A stretch of DNA of 64,000 nucleotides from NCBI GenBank assembly GCA_030268105.1, contig BSDZ01000079.1:1307501-1371500 (forward strand). Direction: 5' to 3'. Numbering within the stretch: position 1 is the first letter of the stretch; the number at the start of each line of letters is the position of its first letter. The notes under the pieces were generated by a model. That model did not search any database. It saw only the letters and a list, made by a program, of their open reading frames with translations, and had not been told where the DNA came from. The stretch comes from Volvox africanus. Taxonomy: Eukaryota > Chlorophyta > Chlorophyceae > Chlamydomonadales > Volvocaceae. Shown in pieces: positions 29,138-43,100 of this stretch. The translations under genes and the position numbers were made by a program.

Positions 29138-32100
29138 ACCCGACTGCTCTCGGGGGTAGCAGCTCCCCGCGCTGCTGTTTACATCGTTTGATTTTCTTTC
29201 CCGACGTTGTTCTGCATGTGCTGACGACGTGGTGTGGTGTGTCGGAAGTGCGGTAGGCCGGGAACAGTTCTTGGATTCGGGCAGCATTACGCGCTCCCGG
29301 CCTTCATCGCCTCCATGTTTTACAAGCTATACATACATATATGGAACCAACTCTGTCCGTTGCATGTTTTTTCTTACGTTGATTTTTGGTGGTGGATTGA
29401 CTACCGGTTAGATAGCGTAGGTAGCTGTGGAGCAACGGAACTGGCAGCGCTGTGTCCTTTGAGGAACATGGAAGCGTGTTTTCTTTGGCAATAAGTGTCG
29501 GACCGGAAGCTGGCGGCCTCTATTCGACATCGGCTGCGGAAAAAAAGGCAGTGGCGGCGCAGGGTCCGCTGGAGATGCGTCACGGACGAGGCACTAGTCG
29601 GGGCCGCCGGAAAGGTAGGGCAATAAAATCAAGACCGGAGCGAACAGATGGATGGATGGATGGATGAATCCCGAAGTACGACATGGCGGCTCGGCAAGTC
29701 TTACTGTCATGGCGGCGAATAGTTAGGGTGGGAGGTAGCTGTTTTCCTTCATCCTTTAATTGTAACCTTTGTGCCATGTGTTGTTTGTTTTGTGTTGTTC
29801 GTCGCATGCACGTGTGCGTATGTGCGTCGCATGCACGTGTGCGTATGTTAATACGTGGGCGCGCGCCCCTTCAGTGCTTGCGTGTTGGTGATGGACCCGA
29901 TCAGAGACTTGTCGAGGGACCGCGTGCCTTGCATGCTCACACATACGCTAGGGTTACATAAGCAGCAAGGGCCGGTAGCCTCGCGGATGGTGGCTCGGTA
30001 GAGGGGCGTGGTCATTTCACACCCACCTGGCCCACTGGCCGCGAAGTAAACAGGTTGGAGGTTGTTTCGAGGCGGCAACGTACTCCTAACATGTCTTCAT
30101 TTTTAAGGTAGTTGCTGCTGCCAGCTTCTTCTTTAGTGGGCGATATGGATGGGTGACTGCTGAGCAGTGGAGAGACGGCGGGCTATGGCGCGTGATGACC
30201 GGCTGGGCACCGCCGCAAGGGTGGCAGTGCCAGCCCAAGGGACATACTCGTGTACATCGCTCAGGATCTATATTGGGGCGCAGCTGGTCGCTGTTAATAA
30301 AGGGGATCAGGTGAGGTGAAGTCGGCCGGCGTGGAAAGGGCGAGAAGCTGTGGGTGGTGCCGTCTCACGCTTGGCTCTGTAGAAGCTTTGTGGCAGCAGG
30401 CGATGAGGTTGTACAGATGCAGGAACGGCCCCCGAGTCCCTGTTATGGTTATGTGCGCGTATAGGTACATTTTTCTGTGTGTGTGTGTGTGTGTATCTGT
30501 GCAACGTCCAACAGAAAGAGGGAGAGCTTTCCTCCGGCCTCGTTGGGTGCGAGGGTATTGTTCGGTTGGTACAATATACAAGCGAAAGCAACCTTGTGCT
30601 GAGATGTGTGTTGGCGCAGGTTGCCTTTCTTGCAATTTTCCTTAGTGCCAACTGACGGCCGTACATCATTTTTGGAGATGGAAGGTGACGAAGCCTCCCC
30701 TTTTATGTCATCACAGTGTGTTGGGAGAAGGTGCACCGGGTCACCTGCGCTTCAGGACATTTGTCGGGGTGAAGGGAAAGATGGCAGCAGCGGATTCGTC
30801 GAGGCAACTTTGATGCCCCGATGGGCGCTTCCATTCAGTTGAATGTTGTTGAATGCTTTGTTTTGAGAACGTCTTGTTCCAATGCGTCAGTTGGTCACGA
30901 TGACGCAGCCTTTTAACCGACGGCGACTTGCCCCGGCGGAATGGAACCCCTGGTCCTCTGGACCACTCAGTGGATGGTTCTGCCTGATGGCTACCCATGG
31001 AAGGGTATCCAGCAGGCAGAACGGGCCGCGTGATCGTTCCGGGGTTTCAGTTTTCTGTTTTTGTTGGACCAGTATCAGCTATTTACTATTTACCCGGTGA
31101 TCAGCGTGTAGCTAGCTCCCCACATGACACATGAATGATTGACCCCTACCTGCACGTGAAAAACTCAGCCATATGGCCCCACGACGACCATGGCATACTG
31201 CTGGAAAGGTGTTATAACAGGTGGCTGTCATTTGCACGCGATATACTGGCATTTAAGCGCCACGCAATTTGGCGCTACCATCTCACGACTCCAATGATCA
31301 AGCGGCTTATGGGAATAGCCCCTCTCCGGTCCCTCCCTTCTTTATCTCGGAAACAGTGCTGCAAGACCCACCCGGAGTGACGCTGACCTAAACCCCACGT
31401 ACCAATACACACACGCGTTGTCCTTGAGCGGCGCCAACACATTCTTTCTTTGCCGACAACGAAGAGCCACGACAACGGAGACGAATGACAAGTTACCTCG
31501 GGAAATAGAGACAAGGATAGCTTACACCCATAGCTCTAATTCAACGACCCCCGTAGCTGCGACCCATAGCTCCTGCAGCTTTGGAAATTCACAATCTTTG
31601 CCACAGCAACCTGGAGCAACGGGTGCCCTGTAGCCTACTCTGCTGGCAACACGCCATGGGCCCATCCGAGTAAACAAGACTCCCAAACCCGTTAGCCAGG
31701 ATAGACACACGCCTCATTGGAGACTTCTGCCCATTTGCCGTTCTTTACAAGAAGCCAGCAGGAACACTCTTTTGAGCCTGCGCACGGGGAGGGGGGAATG
31801 GGCTCGAGGTGCAGCGCTAATTCCAGGACTGACTCGGCACAGTTACGACAAGGGGGAAAACATGGCTTCCTCTCAGATGACAGAACAACTCAAAAATCAG
31901 GAGCACGCTCCGGTGAACCGCTGCGCACTCCAAACAGCAGCTTTGTGAGTCTGCATTCGACAATGCCAGCAAGTGCAAATCACAATTCAATCACCATCAG
32001 GTTGGCATATCTCTGCTGCTCTGCTCTTGTCATCACCATCCTCACAACGTCCACACGTCCGCTTATCAAAAATGCCTGGTCCTGCTCGGCTTTACGCCCA

Positions 32101-33499
32101 AGGAAAGGTCACCGACCCGCGAGTCACACGCCTCTGCTTGGAGGTCCGAGCCCCCATCTGCAGATCGTTTCCTGTACACGCATGAGTCAGGGATTAAAAT
32201 CCAGAATGCCACCACCGCCTCAACAGTTTTCCCGGAGGACGAGCGGCAATTGACGAGTTGCAATTCAACCAAGCTGCAACAATTGTCCACATCACGTAAG
32301 CATACGTCGCATCCGGACACCAGGGCCGGGCGCCAACGTCCAGGAAGCCATTACACATGACAATTGCCCAACAATCATACAAGCCTGCGTATCGCGATTA
32401 AACAGAAGGGCAGTGCAGGGAAGAAGGCCAAGGACTCGTACCTCACGCAGGATCACCCACACGCACCCACACTCGTACCTCACGCAGGATCACGCAGGAT
32501 CACCCACACGTCTTCTCGGACCTTCCCCGGTTCGCCGATTTCCTCTTTCCTCTTCCACTGCCCTCATCATCGTCATATTGCCAATACTGAGAAGAAGGCA
32601 GGGAGGGGAGGGATGGCACTGGGTCCTTGGGCCTGTTAACACCGGCAAAAGACCCAAACGAGGTTCTAAAGCCACAACAGATAAATGATGTGCAGACTGC
32701 GGGCCAAGTATCAAGCGAAGCGATCCCTCGTGCAGCTTACGCCGCTGTCTGAAGGACCTGAACAAAACTTCATCCGCAGGGCGACCTGCGCAGATACATT
32801 AAAAGCACCAGAATGAACCCCGATCACCACGGGAAAAAAAGAATATACATGCCCAAAGATGTCACGTTCCGCACCTTACACACAACCGGGATCGATAGTC
32901 ATTTTGGCCCCGTAACCGCAACCCTCAGTCTAGCCTCTGTCACTGCCTCACAAACAACAGCCTGTTGGGTATACGGGCCTCGTCAACCACCGGGCGCCAT
33001 CGCACTCAATTCACCCCTTGTGTCCTTGTGTTCCCCCATCAGCCCGCAGCTGCGAGCACCAACACGAGCTCCCTTCCCCAACTCCAGCCCCCGGGTAGGT
33101 CAGCGGGCCCGGGTGCAACGCGCCTGTTAATCAGCAGACGACTAACAGAGGTCCACATTGCCGCACCCAGTCGCGCTCACCCCCAAGCGGTACCCCTTGG
33201 AGGACACCCGCGGCAACCAAAAAACTGATGGACTCCTGCACTCACATTTCCTTGGTGCGCCCAGGTAAACGACAGCGGGCTCAGTGTGGCCCAACATGCG
33301 CCAGGATTGTTTGCAGGACGTACGAACTCGGGCGCAGCATTATGTGAACACAAGCCATGAGAATGCATGTAACTACCTCTACCCCTCTACCCCCCTACGC
33401 GTGGCTTCATCGTCACGTCCATTCTGAACTGTACCGTGGCTTGCACGCTACGGCGTTAAGCGCTGCTATGAGGTGCTGGAAAGTGGCCTGAAGCTAACC
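29138..33499. other. No gene recognised
   Basis: Possible extra 3' exons or 3' UTR of the upstream gene at the left end (to about 29765). It also holds a GATG microsatellite near 29646-29668, a duplicated 25-bp segment near 29800-29850, a GT run near 30475-30495, and short repeats with ACCTCACGCAGGATCAC near 32438-32510. The remaining frames are short and without motifs. Confidence 0.4.
29761..29765 (+). terminator. TGTAA polyadenylation signal candidate
   Basis: TGTAA about 700 nt downstream of the 29060 stop of the large unrecognised gene. Volvocine 3' UTRs of this length are common, but the true 3' end of that gene is not established. Confidence 0.35.
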
Positions 33500-34747
33500 C
33501 TACGAGCGGCGCTGCACAGGAACCGACCTTGCAGTCGCGATTCTACTCAGATTCTCGTACACCTCAACGACAAGCGCGACCCTACCGTGTGCACTGCGGA
33601 CCCGGAAACCACAGGACACGGAAGACGGGGGGCCGCTTACTTCCAACGTCGATGTCAGTGCGGCGGGGGCGGAGGTCGTCCCAGCCAACATGGCCGCAGG
33701 GGTGGGGTCTACTGTGAGTTTACTGGACCCCACCGCCACCGGTCCCGCAGTGACAGGGGTGTCCTTCTCAAACGGCTCGGGAGCGAGCGTAGAGTCGGCC
33801 ATCGCCGCCACCACTGCCGCCGCCGCCTGAGCGGTGAAGGTATAATAATCCGCCCTTGAGTTGTCAGCGATGGCATACTGCTCGGCAGGGGCACCGACAA
33901 AGCCCGTGGCTGATGGCGAGGTGGCGATGAACGGCTTACCGACCTTGGATTCTGTGTTGTTGCTGCCACCCGGTTCCACAACGCCTGCCATATTGCCAGC
34001 CGCAAAGAAGTCCCTTACCGTGCAGCGCCTTTTGTCGGTGGTGGTACCCACATGGCGCACAATATCGCCCCGGGAGGCACTGGGCTTCCGCACTGTCGAG
34101 CCAGCGCGCATGTCCTTCGGCACAACCGGCCCGGCTTTGTTGCTTGCCGAGATCCCTGCCGCCATCGTCGTTGCAGCGCTGCGTCCAGATGCGGTGCTGC
34201 AACCTCGCCGCCAACCAGAGCTGTTAGCGATGTTAGAGCTGCGTTGCAATGCTGTGGCCCCGGTGCCGACCCGGTCAGCTGCCAAAGGGGCTCCGCAGGG
34301 GGTGCTGAAAGGCTTTCCATGCTTCCCGGTGTACCTCCAAGCCACGACGACACGACCGTCCTTCGATTGCGTCAGTGGGTGCATGGATCGCGCAGTCTGC
34401 TGAAATATTGAACTTTGCAGCAGGTTTGGAACGGATTCCACACTGCCCTCGTGATCCTGGGGCACGTCACTAAGTATACTCGTGGTGCCTGCGGATGCAG
34501 GGCTGGCAAGATATACCCTGCACGCATGGCTGGGGCAATCCTTTTCAAGATGCGTGTTATCAACCTTTGGTGGTACAGACTGTATGCTGCTGCTGCAGCT
34601 GTAGGTGTAACTTATGTTGCTGCTGGTGCACAAGTCACTTGGCGATGATGTCAGAGATGGCCCTGCACTAATGCGGGAGCTGCAGGTCGGTGAAGAAAAC
34701 AATGGTTCTTCCTGATAGCTCCAAGGTGCGGGGTTTGACCATGCCAT
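33500..34747 (-). CDS. Hypothetical protein, 415 codons, Ser/Thr/Ala-rich
   Basis: A single uninterrupted minus-strand frame with mainly G/C third positions, especially in its second half (about 33500-34100), typical of real exons in this genome. The sequence is rich in Ser, Thr, Ala and Gly, has no clear membrane segment or known motif, and ends with a more regular patch (GRVALVVEVYENLSRI). It is on the same strand as the ABCG genes and 2.4 kb downstream of them. A 180-codon plus-strand frame inside it is probably its shadow. It may be one exon of a spliced gene or may not be expressed. Confidence 0.35.
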   Translation of the reverse strand: MAWSNPAPWSYQEEPLFSSPTCSSRISAGPSLTSSPSDLCTSSNISYTYSCSSSIQSVPPKVDNTHLEKDCPSHACRVYLASPASAGTTSILSDVPQDHEGSVESVPNLLQSSIFQQTARSMHPLTQSKDGRVVVAWRYTGKHGKPFSTPCGAPLAADRVGTGATALQRSSNIANSSGWRRGCSTASGRSAATTMAAGISASNKAGPVVPKDMRAGSTVRKPSASRGDIVRHVGTTTDKRRCTVRDFFAAGNMAGVVEPGGSNNTESKVGKPFIATSPSATGFVGAPAEQYAIADNSRADYYTFTAQAAAAVVAAMADSTLAPEPFEKDTPVTAGPVAVGSSKLTVDPTPAAMLAGTTSAPAALTSTLEVSGPPSSVSCGFRVRSAHGRVALVVEVYENLSRIATARSVPVQRRS

Positions 34748-37153
34748 AGCTGGACCGTTGATCGCAATTGACGTCGTGGTTGGACGCGCACGGACGTCCA
34801 GTGCAAGTTACAAGGTGCAATCACCTGCGGATCATTAGTAGTAACGTTACCCAAGAACATCATACGTTTGTCTACCAGGTTTCATGTACTAGTGCTTCCC
34901 AGCGGTATAGCGTTGCGGGCAGTTGTTCCTGGTCCTGGCCCCATGCCGAGGATGGGTCAAAACTTGAAGTAAGGAAGAATCACATGCCGAAGCATGTGGC
35001 TGCAGGCGTACAACGCTCACTCTGGCAGAACGCACCTCAAAAAGGGGTCCATCAGGAACGTCCTTTAAGGATCAAGCAGGCCATCTAATACAAGAACTTT
35101 ACGAGTCCCTGATAGAACTTTGTCAAGGCTATAAAGCTGGACACAAAGCTCAATACTTAACACGCGACAATCTGAGACGCGAGCTGTCGATGCTAAGAAC
35201 CTCTACATCTGGGGAAGTCTGACTTTGAAGGAGGGTTATCAATACGTTAATGTAAATAATACAACATCCAAGTTCAATTTTCGCGACATCAGTGGGATTG
35301 ACGAAGCGAGAATATTTTGGGCCTGAGGAAATCCCCTTTCACTAATTGTAAGAGGTACAAGTATTCACCGTTCTGCTATCCGAAAGTGCTTCTCATCACA
35401 AGCCTACCTGTAAAGTCTGTTCTCGATCACCGTTTTAATCGAGTTTGTCGCCTCCACCAAGGTCCAGCAAGTTAAGTCGGCAGCGCCTTGTCCTCGCGCA
35501 TAGGTGGCCCGTTTAGTAAGTACAGTCTACGCGCTGTATGTTAAGCCCCGTGGGGCCTGTGCGAGGGTCCAAGTTATGCCAAATATTTCGAGGAACACCA
35601 TAAGGGTCAGCACAGCGTTTACCACTCCGAGACCAACGCGTGGTACTACAGACCTTATGGACCCATGCAAGGTATTTCCATAGTAGCGTGAACTAAATGA
35701 TACAAGATATACCAGACTCCTAGCGTGCGCGGGAGCGGCGGGTGTTCTACGTTGGCGTGTAGAAAGATTGCTGAGATATTGGCACCTACAGAATTTATGA
35801 TCCATACAAGCCACTCTCCCTTTTCTACACCCGGATCCTTCTATTTCCTGGGGTCTGGATTGAAGTGTCTGGAGACTGTCATCCGGTGTCATCCGGTCTT
35901 GCAGGGAGTACCAGTTGCAACCGTTCTTGCGCTCCACGGTAGAACCGACCTGTAAAATGTTGTGAGGCCAAGCCTGGATGACCTATGTGGAATTTGGCTG
36001 GGCATTATTGAGGAGAAGGCCATGCGGCGTGAGATGGCGGAAGCAGTGGACCAAAAGGGCGAGAGGCGGCCAGAGAAAGCATATTGAGATGCGTCGATAT
36101 GCATACCGCTTCCCAAAACCTGAGGCGACACAATCCAAGTCATCTGAAGTCATCACGACATCCGTGAGTTATCCGTTACCAAGGGGAGGGTGGAGTGCAC
36201 GCACTTTGTGCAAAAGCCTCAGAAACAGACCGCAACGACCAATGCCCAGCTCCAACGCCGTGTGGCTGTTACCTTCCGCCAAGAGGAAGGAGACGGTCAA
36301 TCTGCTGCACGGGTCAGCCCACATCCTACGGATGCACTCGCAGCGGTCGTCATTGCACTCCGCAAGGCCGCCCGGGGTCACCATCACCACCAAGGAAACC
36401 CCTCACATTCTCCAACTCCAGCCAGCAGGGCCGGTGTCGACATAGCATTATTCCCAACTATTATTGTCCAATTATTGTTTGTGCGCGTGTTGGATGTACC
36501 GCCACAAGAGACATACCATCTCCGAAACCCCATTCACGCGGTCCACACACCTTCCTCCGTCCTCTCCCCCCCACACACAATACACACACTTCTCTCCCTT
36601 CTCGCCCATGAGTTCCTGTGCCCGGGTCCATCGCCCGTTCTCCTTCTTACTATCCTCCAATCTAGCTCTGCTTCCGCGTCATCGGCCAAACCCTCATCAC
36701 TGCTGCCTCCCGCCCTCATGCCTTTAATACCGGGAAGCCCGTGTACCGTTACTTCGTTGTCCATCTCTCGCCACGATGGCCTTGATGCTTTTGTCGCCGC
36801 CATCACTGCGGTGGGCCTCCCCAAGCCAATAATCAACGCGGTCTCTCAGCCACCACCGACACTATGACCTCACGCACACAGTGCCCAGGCGACAATCACA
36901 CACACATACACACACTCACATTGAGCGACAAACCTGACCAACTAATGGACCTGATGCCCGCAACAGCATGCGAACTACAAGCGGGATGCCGAGCGGTTCC
37001 CCACGCCGCTGACACAGACCGTGCCAGTTGATGTGTCAACCTGCCAGGTAAAAAAAGGCCTACAGCTCTGACAAGTCCATTGGATATCCAACACCAACAA
37101 ATTAAAAGGCTGTCAACGACCCCTGATATGTTAAGTGTAGCTCTCACAGTGCA
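34748..37153. other. No gene recognised; downstream flank of ABCG copy A
   Basis: Includes the 3' flank of ABCG copy A, where I found no clear TGTAA signal. Two frames look slightly protein-like but lack splice or motif support: minus 35527-35937, with a hydrophobic segment near its C-terminus, and the overlapping frames at 36190-36867. Confidence 0.35.
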
Positions 37154-40100
37154 TCAGGGCATGGGACCGGCTTCCCTTCCCTTCACCTCGCCGCCCGCTG
37201 AGCCACCATCCGGGCGAATCCCGCCCTGACGGCCTGCATGGATGGCCTTACGGAGACGATCGAGCAGGCCGCCGCTACCACCGCTGCCGCTGTCGATAGA
37301 CTTGCCCGCTACTGCGTTCCATAACGCAAGATAGGTCATGATGTGTACTACAGCCAGGTATGCGAACAAAAATCCCACCGTCGTAGCGACGGGCACATTG
37401 ATGTCAAAGTTGGACAACAAGGCATTGGTGTCCACGACGCAGTTGTCGTACTTTTGAGTCAGGCCGACCCTGGCGGGCAAGGCAGAGAAAGGTGACATGA
37501 TGACATGGGGTTGGGGTTTTATCACATCCGGGCGTGTGACTGCACGCGGGGCCACACTCCTCAGACTCCCTCTCCCCGACCCAAACCCCGAGTGGTTCAG
37601 AGGCGCACTTGGATGGGATATGTATTTGGAGGTGCTGCAGATACCTGTCACTGGTGCTTAATCTTACGTGTCACGGCACAACATGTACAACCTGCACAAC
37701 CTGACGCCCCATGTCCCGGAGGACACGCCATCAGGGCGCCATGTAAGAGCGCATGTTCCCAAGTCATTCCCGAAACAGCGCCACCTCCCTTGGTGACAGC
37801 AGGTACATGCGGCCGCTATGCTTGATAGATGGGCCCGGGGGTCTTGGGGTGCCGCACCGCCTCTTTGTTCACCCCAGCTTTTGATCACCAGCGCCCTAGG
37901 ACTCCGGCAGCCGAGGCCGGCTATCGGAACCCCCCCTTCCGCGGCCAGCGCCCTCCCCCTATCCTCCGCTGGAACGGATGATGAGGCCCGTGTGTCACGC
38001 TCATACACACACACAGAGGAGTACCTCATGACGGGTCAAACCAAGTGCACGCAACTTTCCGGTTGAAATGCTACGGCAGCACGGGAGGAGATATCGTAAG
38101 AGGAGATATCGGCTAGTCCGCCATCCTTGACACACCCTGAAGCACGGCACCGCACCGCACCTATGCCGTACCTAATCATTGCAAAGTTGGGGTTGTCCGG
38201 AAGGAACTGCGGCAGCAGTCCCAGCGCGTCGATGCCCAGCATGCCGCCAGCATCCACGGGGCCGCACTCGAAGGCGCGGTTGTGAAACTCGGCCCACATA
38301 AGGCCCCTCCAGGAGTGGTCCAGTGCCGAGATGGCGCGCAGGTGGCCAATCCAGGGGATGGACAGCTTGACTGTGTAGGGGGCGAGACAGAGGGCCAGGA
38401 GGGAGCCGGGAGTGCTGTCAGTGCGGGTGAGGATGAGGGGGAGGGGGAGAGAAGCCGAATAAACGAATACTGAATGCTGATACTGAAGAAAAGAGGACTA
38501 ACCGTGAGGGTCGGTCGAATGATGGCCGATGTCGTCCCAAGTCAGGAAAGTGGAAACGAGTAGTGATGTAAACTAGGTAGTCGCCAAGGCCGCAAGCTTG
38601 CCTTATTGCTGGCGTCGAAGTCAAAGACGTGTTGAGTCCAAGACAAAGCTGACCTGACCGCTGGCGCTGGCGCTGTCATGCGAATGTTCCTCCCAACCCA
38701 CCTGCCAAGAGAATCTACACGCGCCTGAACCCAACCAAACCATCCACCCAACCCGACCAGCTCGAAGCGCGCCCCCGTACCAACCAACGGTTCCGTGCGA
38801 ACCCGCTCACCTGAGACAGCGGCGGCGGTAGCAGTTGAAAAGGGCAAGGGCGAGCAGATGCGAGAGGAAAAAGGAGACGCGAGAGGACAGGTCCAAGGCA
38901 GTTAATGCAAGGCTAAGGAACGATGCATCCGGGAAAACTGGGCCGCAGAGCTTTGCCGGAAAGGAGCAAGATGTGAAGGAGGGGGAGGGGGACACCCAAT
39001 ATAACCAACCGCATATAACCAATTTCAACAACTTCCTTTCCGGAAGAGCTTAACGGCTATCGAGCCTCAGCTTCAACCTCATCATCGTTATGGGACCACC
39101 ATATGCTCCGACGTTGCCTGGCTGTTCCCCACCCAGTCACTCGGGTCCCCAACTCACAGGACCCGAGGAACTGAGTGCTCAGCAGAATGTTGAGAACCAC
39201 GAAACCGACTGAGGCGCAGAAGGCGAGGTCCTGGTTGGGTGAGAACGCCACGGCGGCCTGCGGGGTGGGACGGCACGCGGCTCACTACCACCGGCAGCAA
39301 CAATATTTTGCATCAGCAGCAGTAGCGCCGTGGCAACAAGCAACGCGGCCGTAGGTGGTCGTCAGTGGGAAGGCGGTCCTTGGGCGGTGGTGGTACGGGC
39401 GCATGTGCAAACCCCGACATCATGGGCGCAGGCTGCCTTGCCTCCCCTTCCCTCATAAATTGCTGCCTCTCTGCCCGCTACGGTTGAGGACTCCCACCGT
39501 TATTTGTCCGTGTGTACGTTTGGACGTGTGTACGTTTGGACGTGTGTACGTTTGGACGTTTGGACGTATGCATACAATGTACGACAGCAAGGGGGTAAAG
39601 CATCGGGGTGTGGTCGTACGGGCTTCGCTCCTCTGCAATTTGGTGACTAAACGCCCGGCAGTAGCTCACCTGAACAAATTGGAGGGAGATGAGGGACATC
39701 AGCACCGCAACGGTGGTGTTTTGTACGGCAGCCAGCACGCTGTGGCGCATTCCAATCATGCCGTACCTGCCATCAAGTGACGGGAACCCCCCGGCGTTCC
39801 ATTGAAGTCGCACCACAGCATCGTTATCGGATTGCATACCCCGAACGGGCGGTGGGAAACATGCACCAAACCCTAACGAGCGGGTAGGAGACAGCGAGAC
39901 AAAGAATCGCTAGGAGATGGTTTTTCTGTACGGCATGTCGGCGCCGTACGGTTACCGTTCCTGATGCTATATACCGTCCCTGATACCGTTCAATACGCAC
40001 AAACTCACAAATGCATAGATACATCTTCCCCTCAGCGTCCGACCTCCTTTGCCTCCTCCTCCTCTCCCAAAGCTTCCTGAAGATCATGCTGAGCACCTAG

Positions 40101-43100
40101 AGTGGCTGCTCCTCGATAAGGCCCTCAAATCAACCCCGGAAAAGCACATACCATCTTCGCAGCCCTCCCCCTCGCCCTTGTACTCTTCCCAGTCTACTCA
40201 CCCTATCCAGTCGAATGTGAGAGCGATGGCGATGTTGAGGGGGGCGGTGGCTGTCACCTTGGCTGCGTAGTATGCGGATGCCGCGTACAGCCCTCCCCCG
40301 GCCCCCCGGGCCGAGGCCTCCAGCAGGAAGAACCGCTTGTCTGAGGGGAAGCCGGCAAGGGGGAGGGCTGGTTGAGGTGCCGCTGCGGCCGCCGCAACCT
40401 CCCACGTTATGTTGGGCCAGTCGAGGCCCCACGTGCCCTTCCTGAGCCCCTGCATGTTCTTGTTGTTACCTCCACCTCCACCTCCACCTCTATCCCCCCC
40501 CCGGCCCTAACCCCATGGCTTACCCGCTGTGAAGAGACTCATGAAGACGAAGGGCATGACGATAAAGAAGAACAGCATCGCAAACAGCAGCGTGGAGCGC
40601 AGGAAGATGCTGCTGGCGTCAGTCTGCAGGCGGCCGGCGGCGGTAGTGGCGGCAGCAGTGGCAGCAGCGGCGGCGGTGGCAGCAGGGGCGGCGGTGGTAG
40701 CAGGGGCGGCGATGGCCATGACGCAATGCGATGACAAATAGCACCAGAGTCCAGGGGTGGGGTTTGGGGGGTGAGGATGCCCGTACGTGGGGCGGCCCCG
40801 TACCGCAGACGAGTCACTGGAATGCTGAGTTGGTAAACTAGGACAATATTGCAGCGGAGCCTTTGGTGACCCTTCTAGCGATCATCACATCACAAAGGTC
40901 GAGCGGCGCGCGCGAGGGAGACACGTTTTTATCTTACACAGCCTTTGGACGAGTCATACCAGTGGCCATACAATGTCGTGCCGTACAACAGGATGGAAAC
41001 GCAAGGGTGAGGATTTCCTCCCGAGACCAGAAGGTCCCTTTCCCGCGTATAAAGACGAGTCGTACATGGGTTGTACAATGCCTACCTTGAGATCGTATGC
41101 AAGGAACGATGCGAAGAGCCCGACCCAGACAAAAGTCAGCATCCTCCCCGCCACGTCTGCGGGGTTACGTGTCGCGATCAGCCACTCCCGCCACACCAAC
41201 ATGCGGTACTGACGGAACCAACGACCCCATGCCGCCGTCACCGCCGCCGCCGCCGTCCTCAGGATCCCTCCTGGAGCCTTCTGGCCGTCCCTCCGGAGGG
41301 CGGGTGGCGGATACCGCTCAGCCGCCTGAGCCGCCAGTGCATCATTAGCACCGCCCCTACTGCAGTTGCAGGTACTGTAGCTGCTGCTGCCGGTGCGGTC
41401 AACGCTGGCAGTAGCGCCCCGTACGTCCCCAGTTGCACCCTGCGACGTCGCCCCGCCACTGGGCTCCGTTCTCAATGATGACGGCACCTCAGACCCCCCC
41501 GGTACGACACGCAATGCTGCTGCACTTGCCGCCTCCACCACCGCCAGCACGTTGGCGTAGTCTGGCACGCCAGCGCTGACGCCTGGTGCCGGCGAGGCCG
41601 CTAGTACGGCGTCGGCGAAGGCGTCAGCAGCGGCGTCCAGTTCTTCCAATGTTGCCATCACTTCTGGCCCCGGCTCGCCAGTCGTTCTCATTACGACCAT
41701 GCCTGCGTTGACGCGACGGCCGGCGCCGTCCCTCCCCTCCTCGTGAGCCACCGGCGCAGCTGCTCCTGTATCCTCAACATCCGCCTTCATGGCATACATC
41801 GACAACGCTGATCCTACTGCCTCCGCCGCTGCAGCCGTCGGCGCCGGCGCAACTGCCTTGTTAGCGTCCGTTGCGTCCGCGGCAGTGCCGCCCGGGGCGA
41901 TCAGGGCCATCAGGTCCATGATCCAGTCTGATACGAGTCCATGGTGCTCGGGGCGGTAGCAGTACCCGAGACGGCCACCAAACCACGGCAGTAGCTCGAG
42001 GGGGGGACCGCAGTACAGCAGACGACCGCGACCAAGTAGGACAACCTGAACAAGGGGACCCCGGGGGAGGCAGTCCGCGTGAAGGGGTACAAATCAGGTT
42101 AGGTGAGTTGCGAGTTGCCACGGGCAACTTGCCACGGGCTGCATTAAGGTAATGTCGTATAAAACACGTCCAGGATTACACGACGACAGACTCCACCTCG
42201 GAACTGACCCGCCTATTCCAACGTAACCTACTGACCCACGGGTCCTACTGACCCACTGACCTACACGTGCCGAGCCCGCTGGCCCACGGGTCCGCTTCCC
42301 CCACCTGATTGACCATGTCCCAGATGGCGGCCCGCGGCTGGTGCAGCGAGGCCACAACCGTCACCCCTCCCCGGGCGCCGCATCCTGTCGCCAGTGCCGC
42401 CACGTGCCCCATCACCACCGCGGCGGCGAACGAGTCCAGTCCGCTGGTGGGCTCGTCCAGCAACAGAACACGGGGACGGGACATAAGACCTGAAAGAAGA
42501 GGGCGAACGCGTGGTGGCATGGGTGGGGAGTTGTCGTGAGGTGGAGGGAGGGTGTGCCAAGAGATACCTTACCGTCTGCCATCGCCCGAAGCCGCATCGC
42601 AAAGCTGTGCTGTGCTGTGCTGTGCTGTGTGGTAGGACTCGTCGTAGCTTTAGATGTGCGGGGCTGGACCCCTCCATACCCACCGACACACACACAAGCG
42701 CACACACGCACCCTGGCCGATGCTCAGTCTCTTCCTCTCCCCTCCGGACAGCCCCCTCAGCAGCAGACCCCCGGGCAGCACTCCGCCAATCATGGAGTTC
42801 AAGTGGGGGCCCAGACCCAGAGCAGTCGCCACCGCCTTGGCCCGCTCCGAAACCGCCTTCGGGTTGCACTGCGGCGGTTGCAGCACCAGCCGGCCGGTAA
42901 ACAGCAGAGCCTCACGAACCGTTAGCTGCGGCAGGAAGGCATCCTCCTGCAAGGTACGGCGTGACACAACACGGTACGGCATGAAGAACTCACATGGGGC
43001 TGGGCGTTGCTAAGATGGCTAGGAAACAAATGCTTCAGAATCGGCAGGGATGCCTTGCTCCAAGAGCTTTGGCGGCCAGCAAACACTCCGAACCAGCTGC

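Noticed and set aside
33861..34403. Plus-strand 180-codon ORF
   Set aside because: Probably the complementary frame of the longer minus-strand ORF; no motif.
42261..42925. Several plus- and minus-strand ORFs overlapping the ABCG ATPase exons (and their copies near 50.8-51.5 kb)
   Set aside because: Out-of-frame shadows of GC-rich exons; the real frame carries Walker A, signature, Walker B and H-loop motifs.
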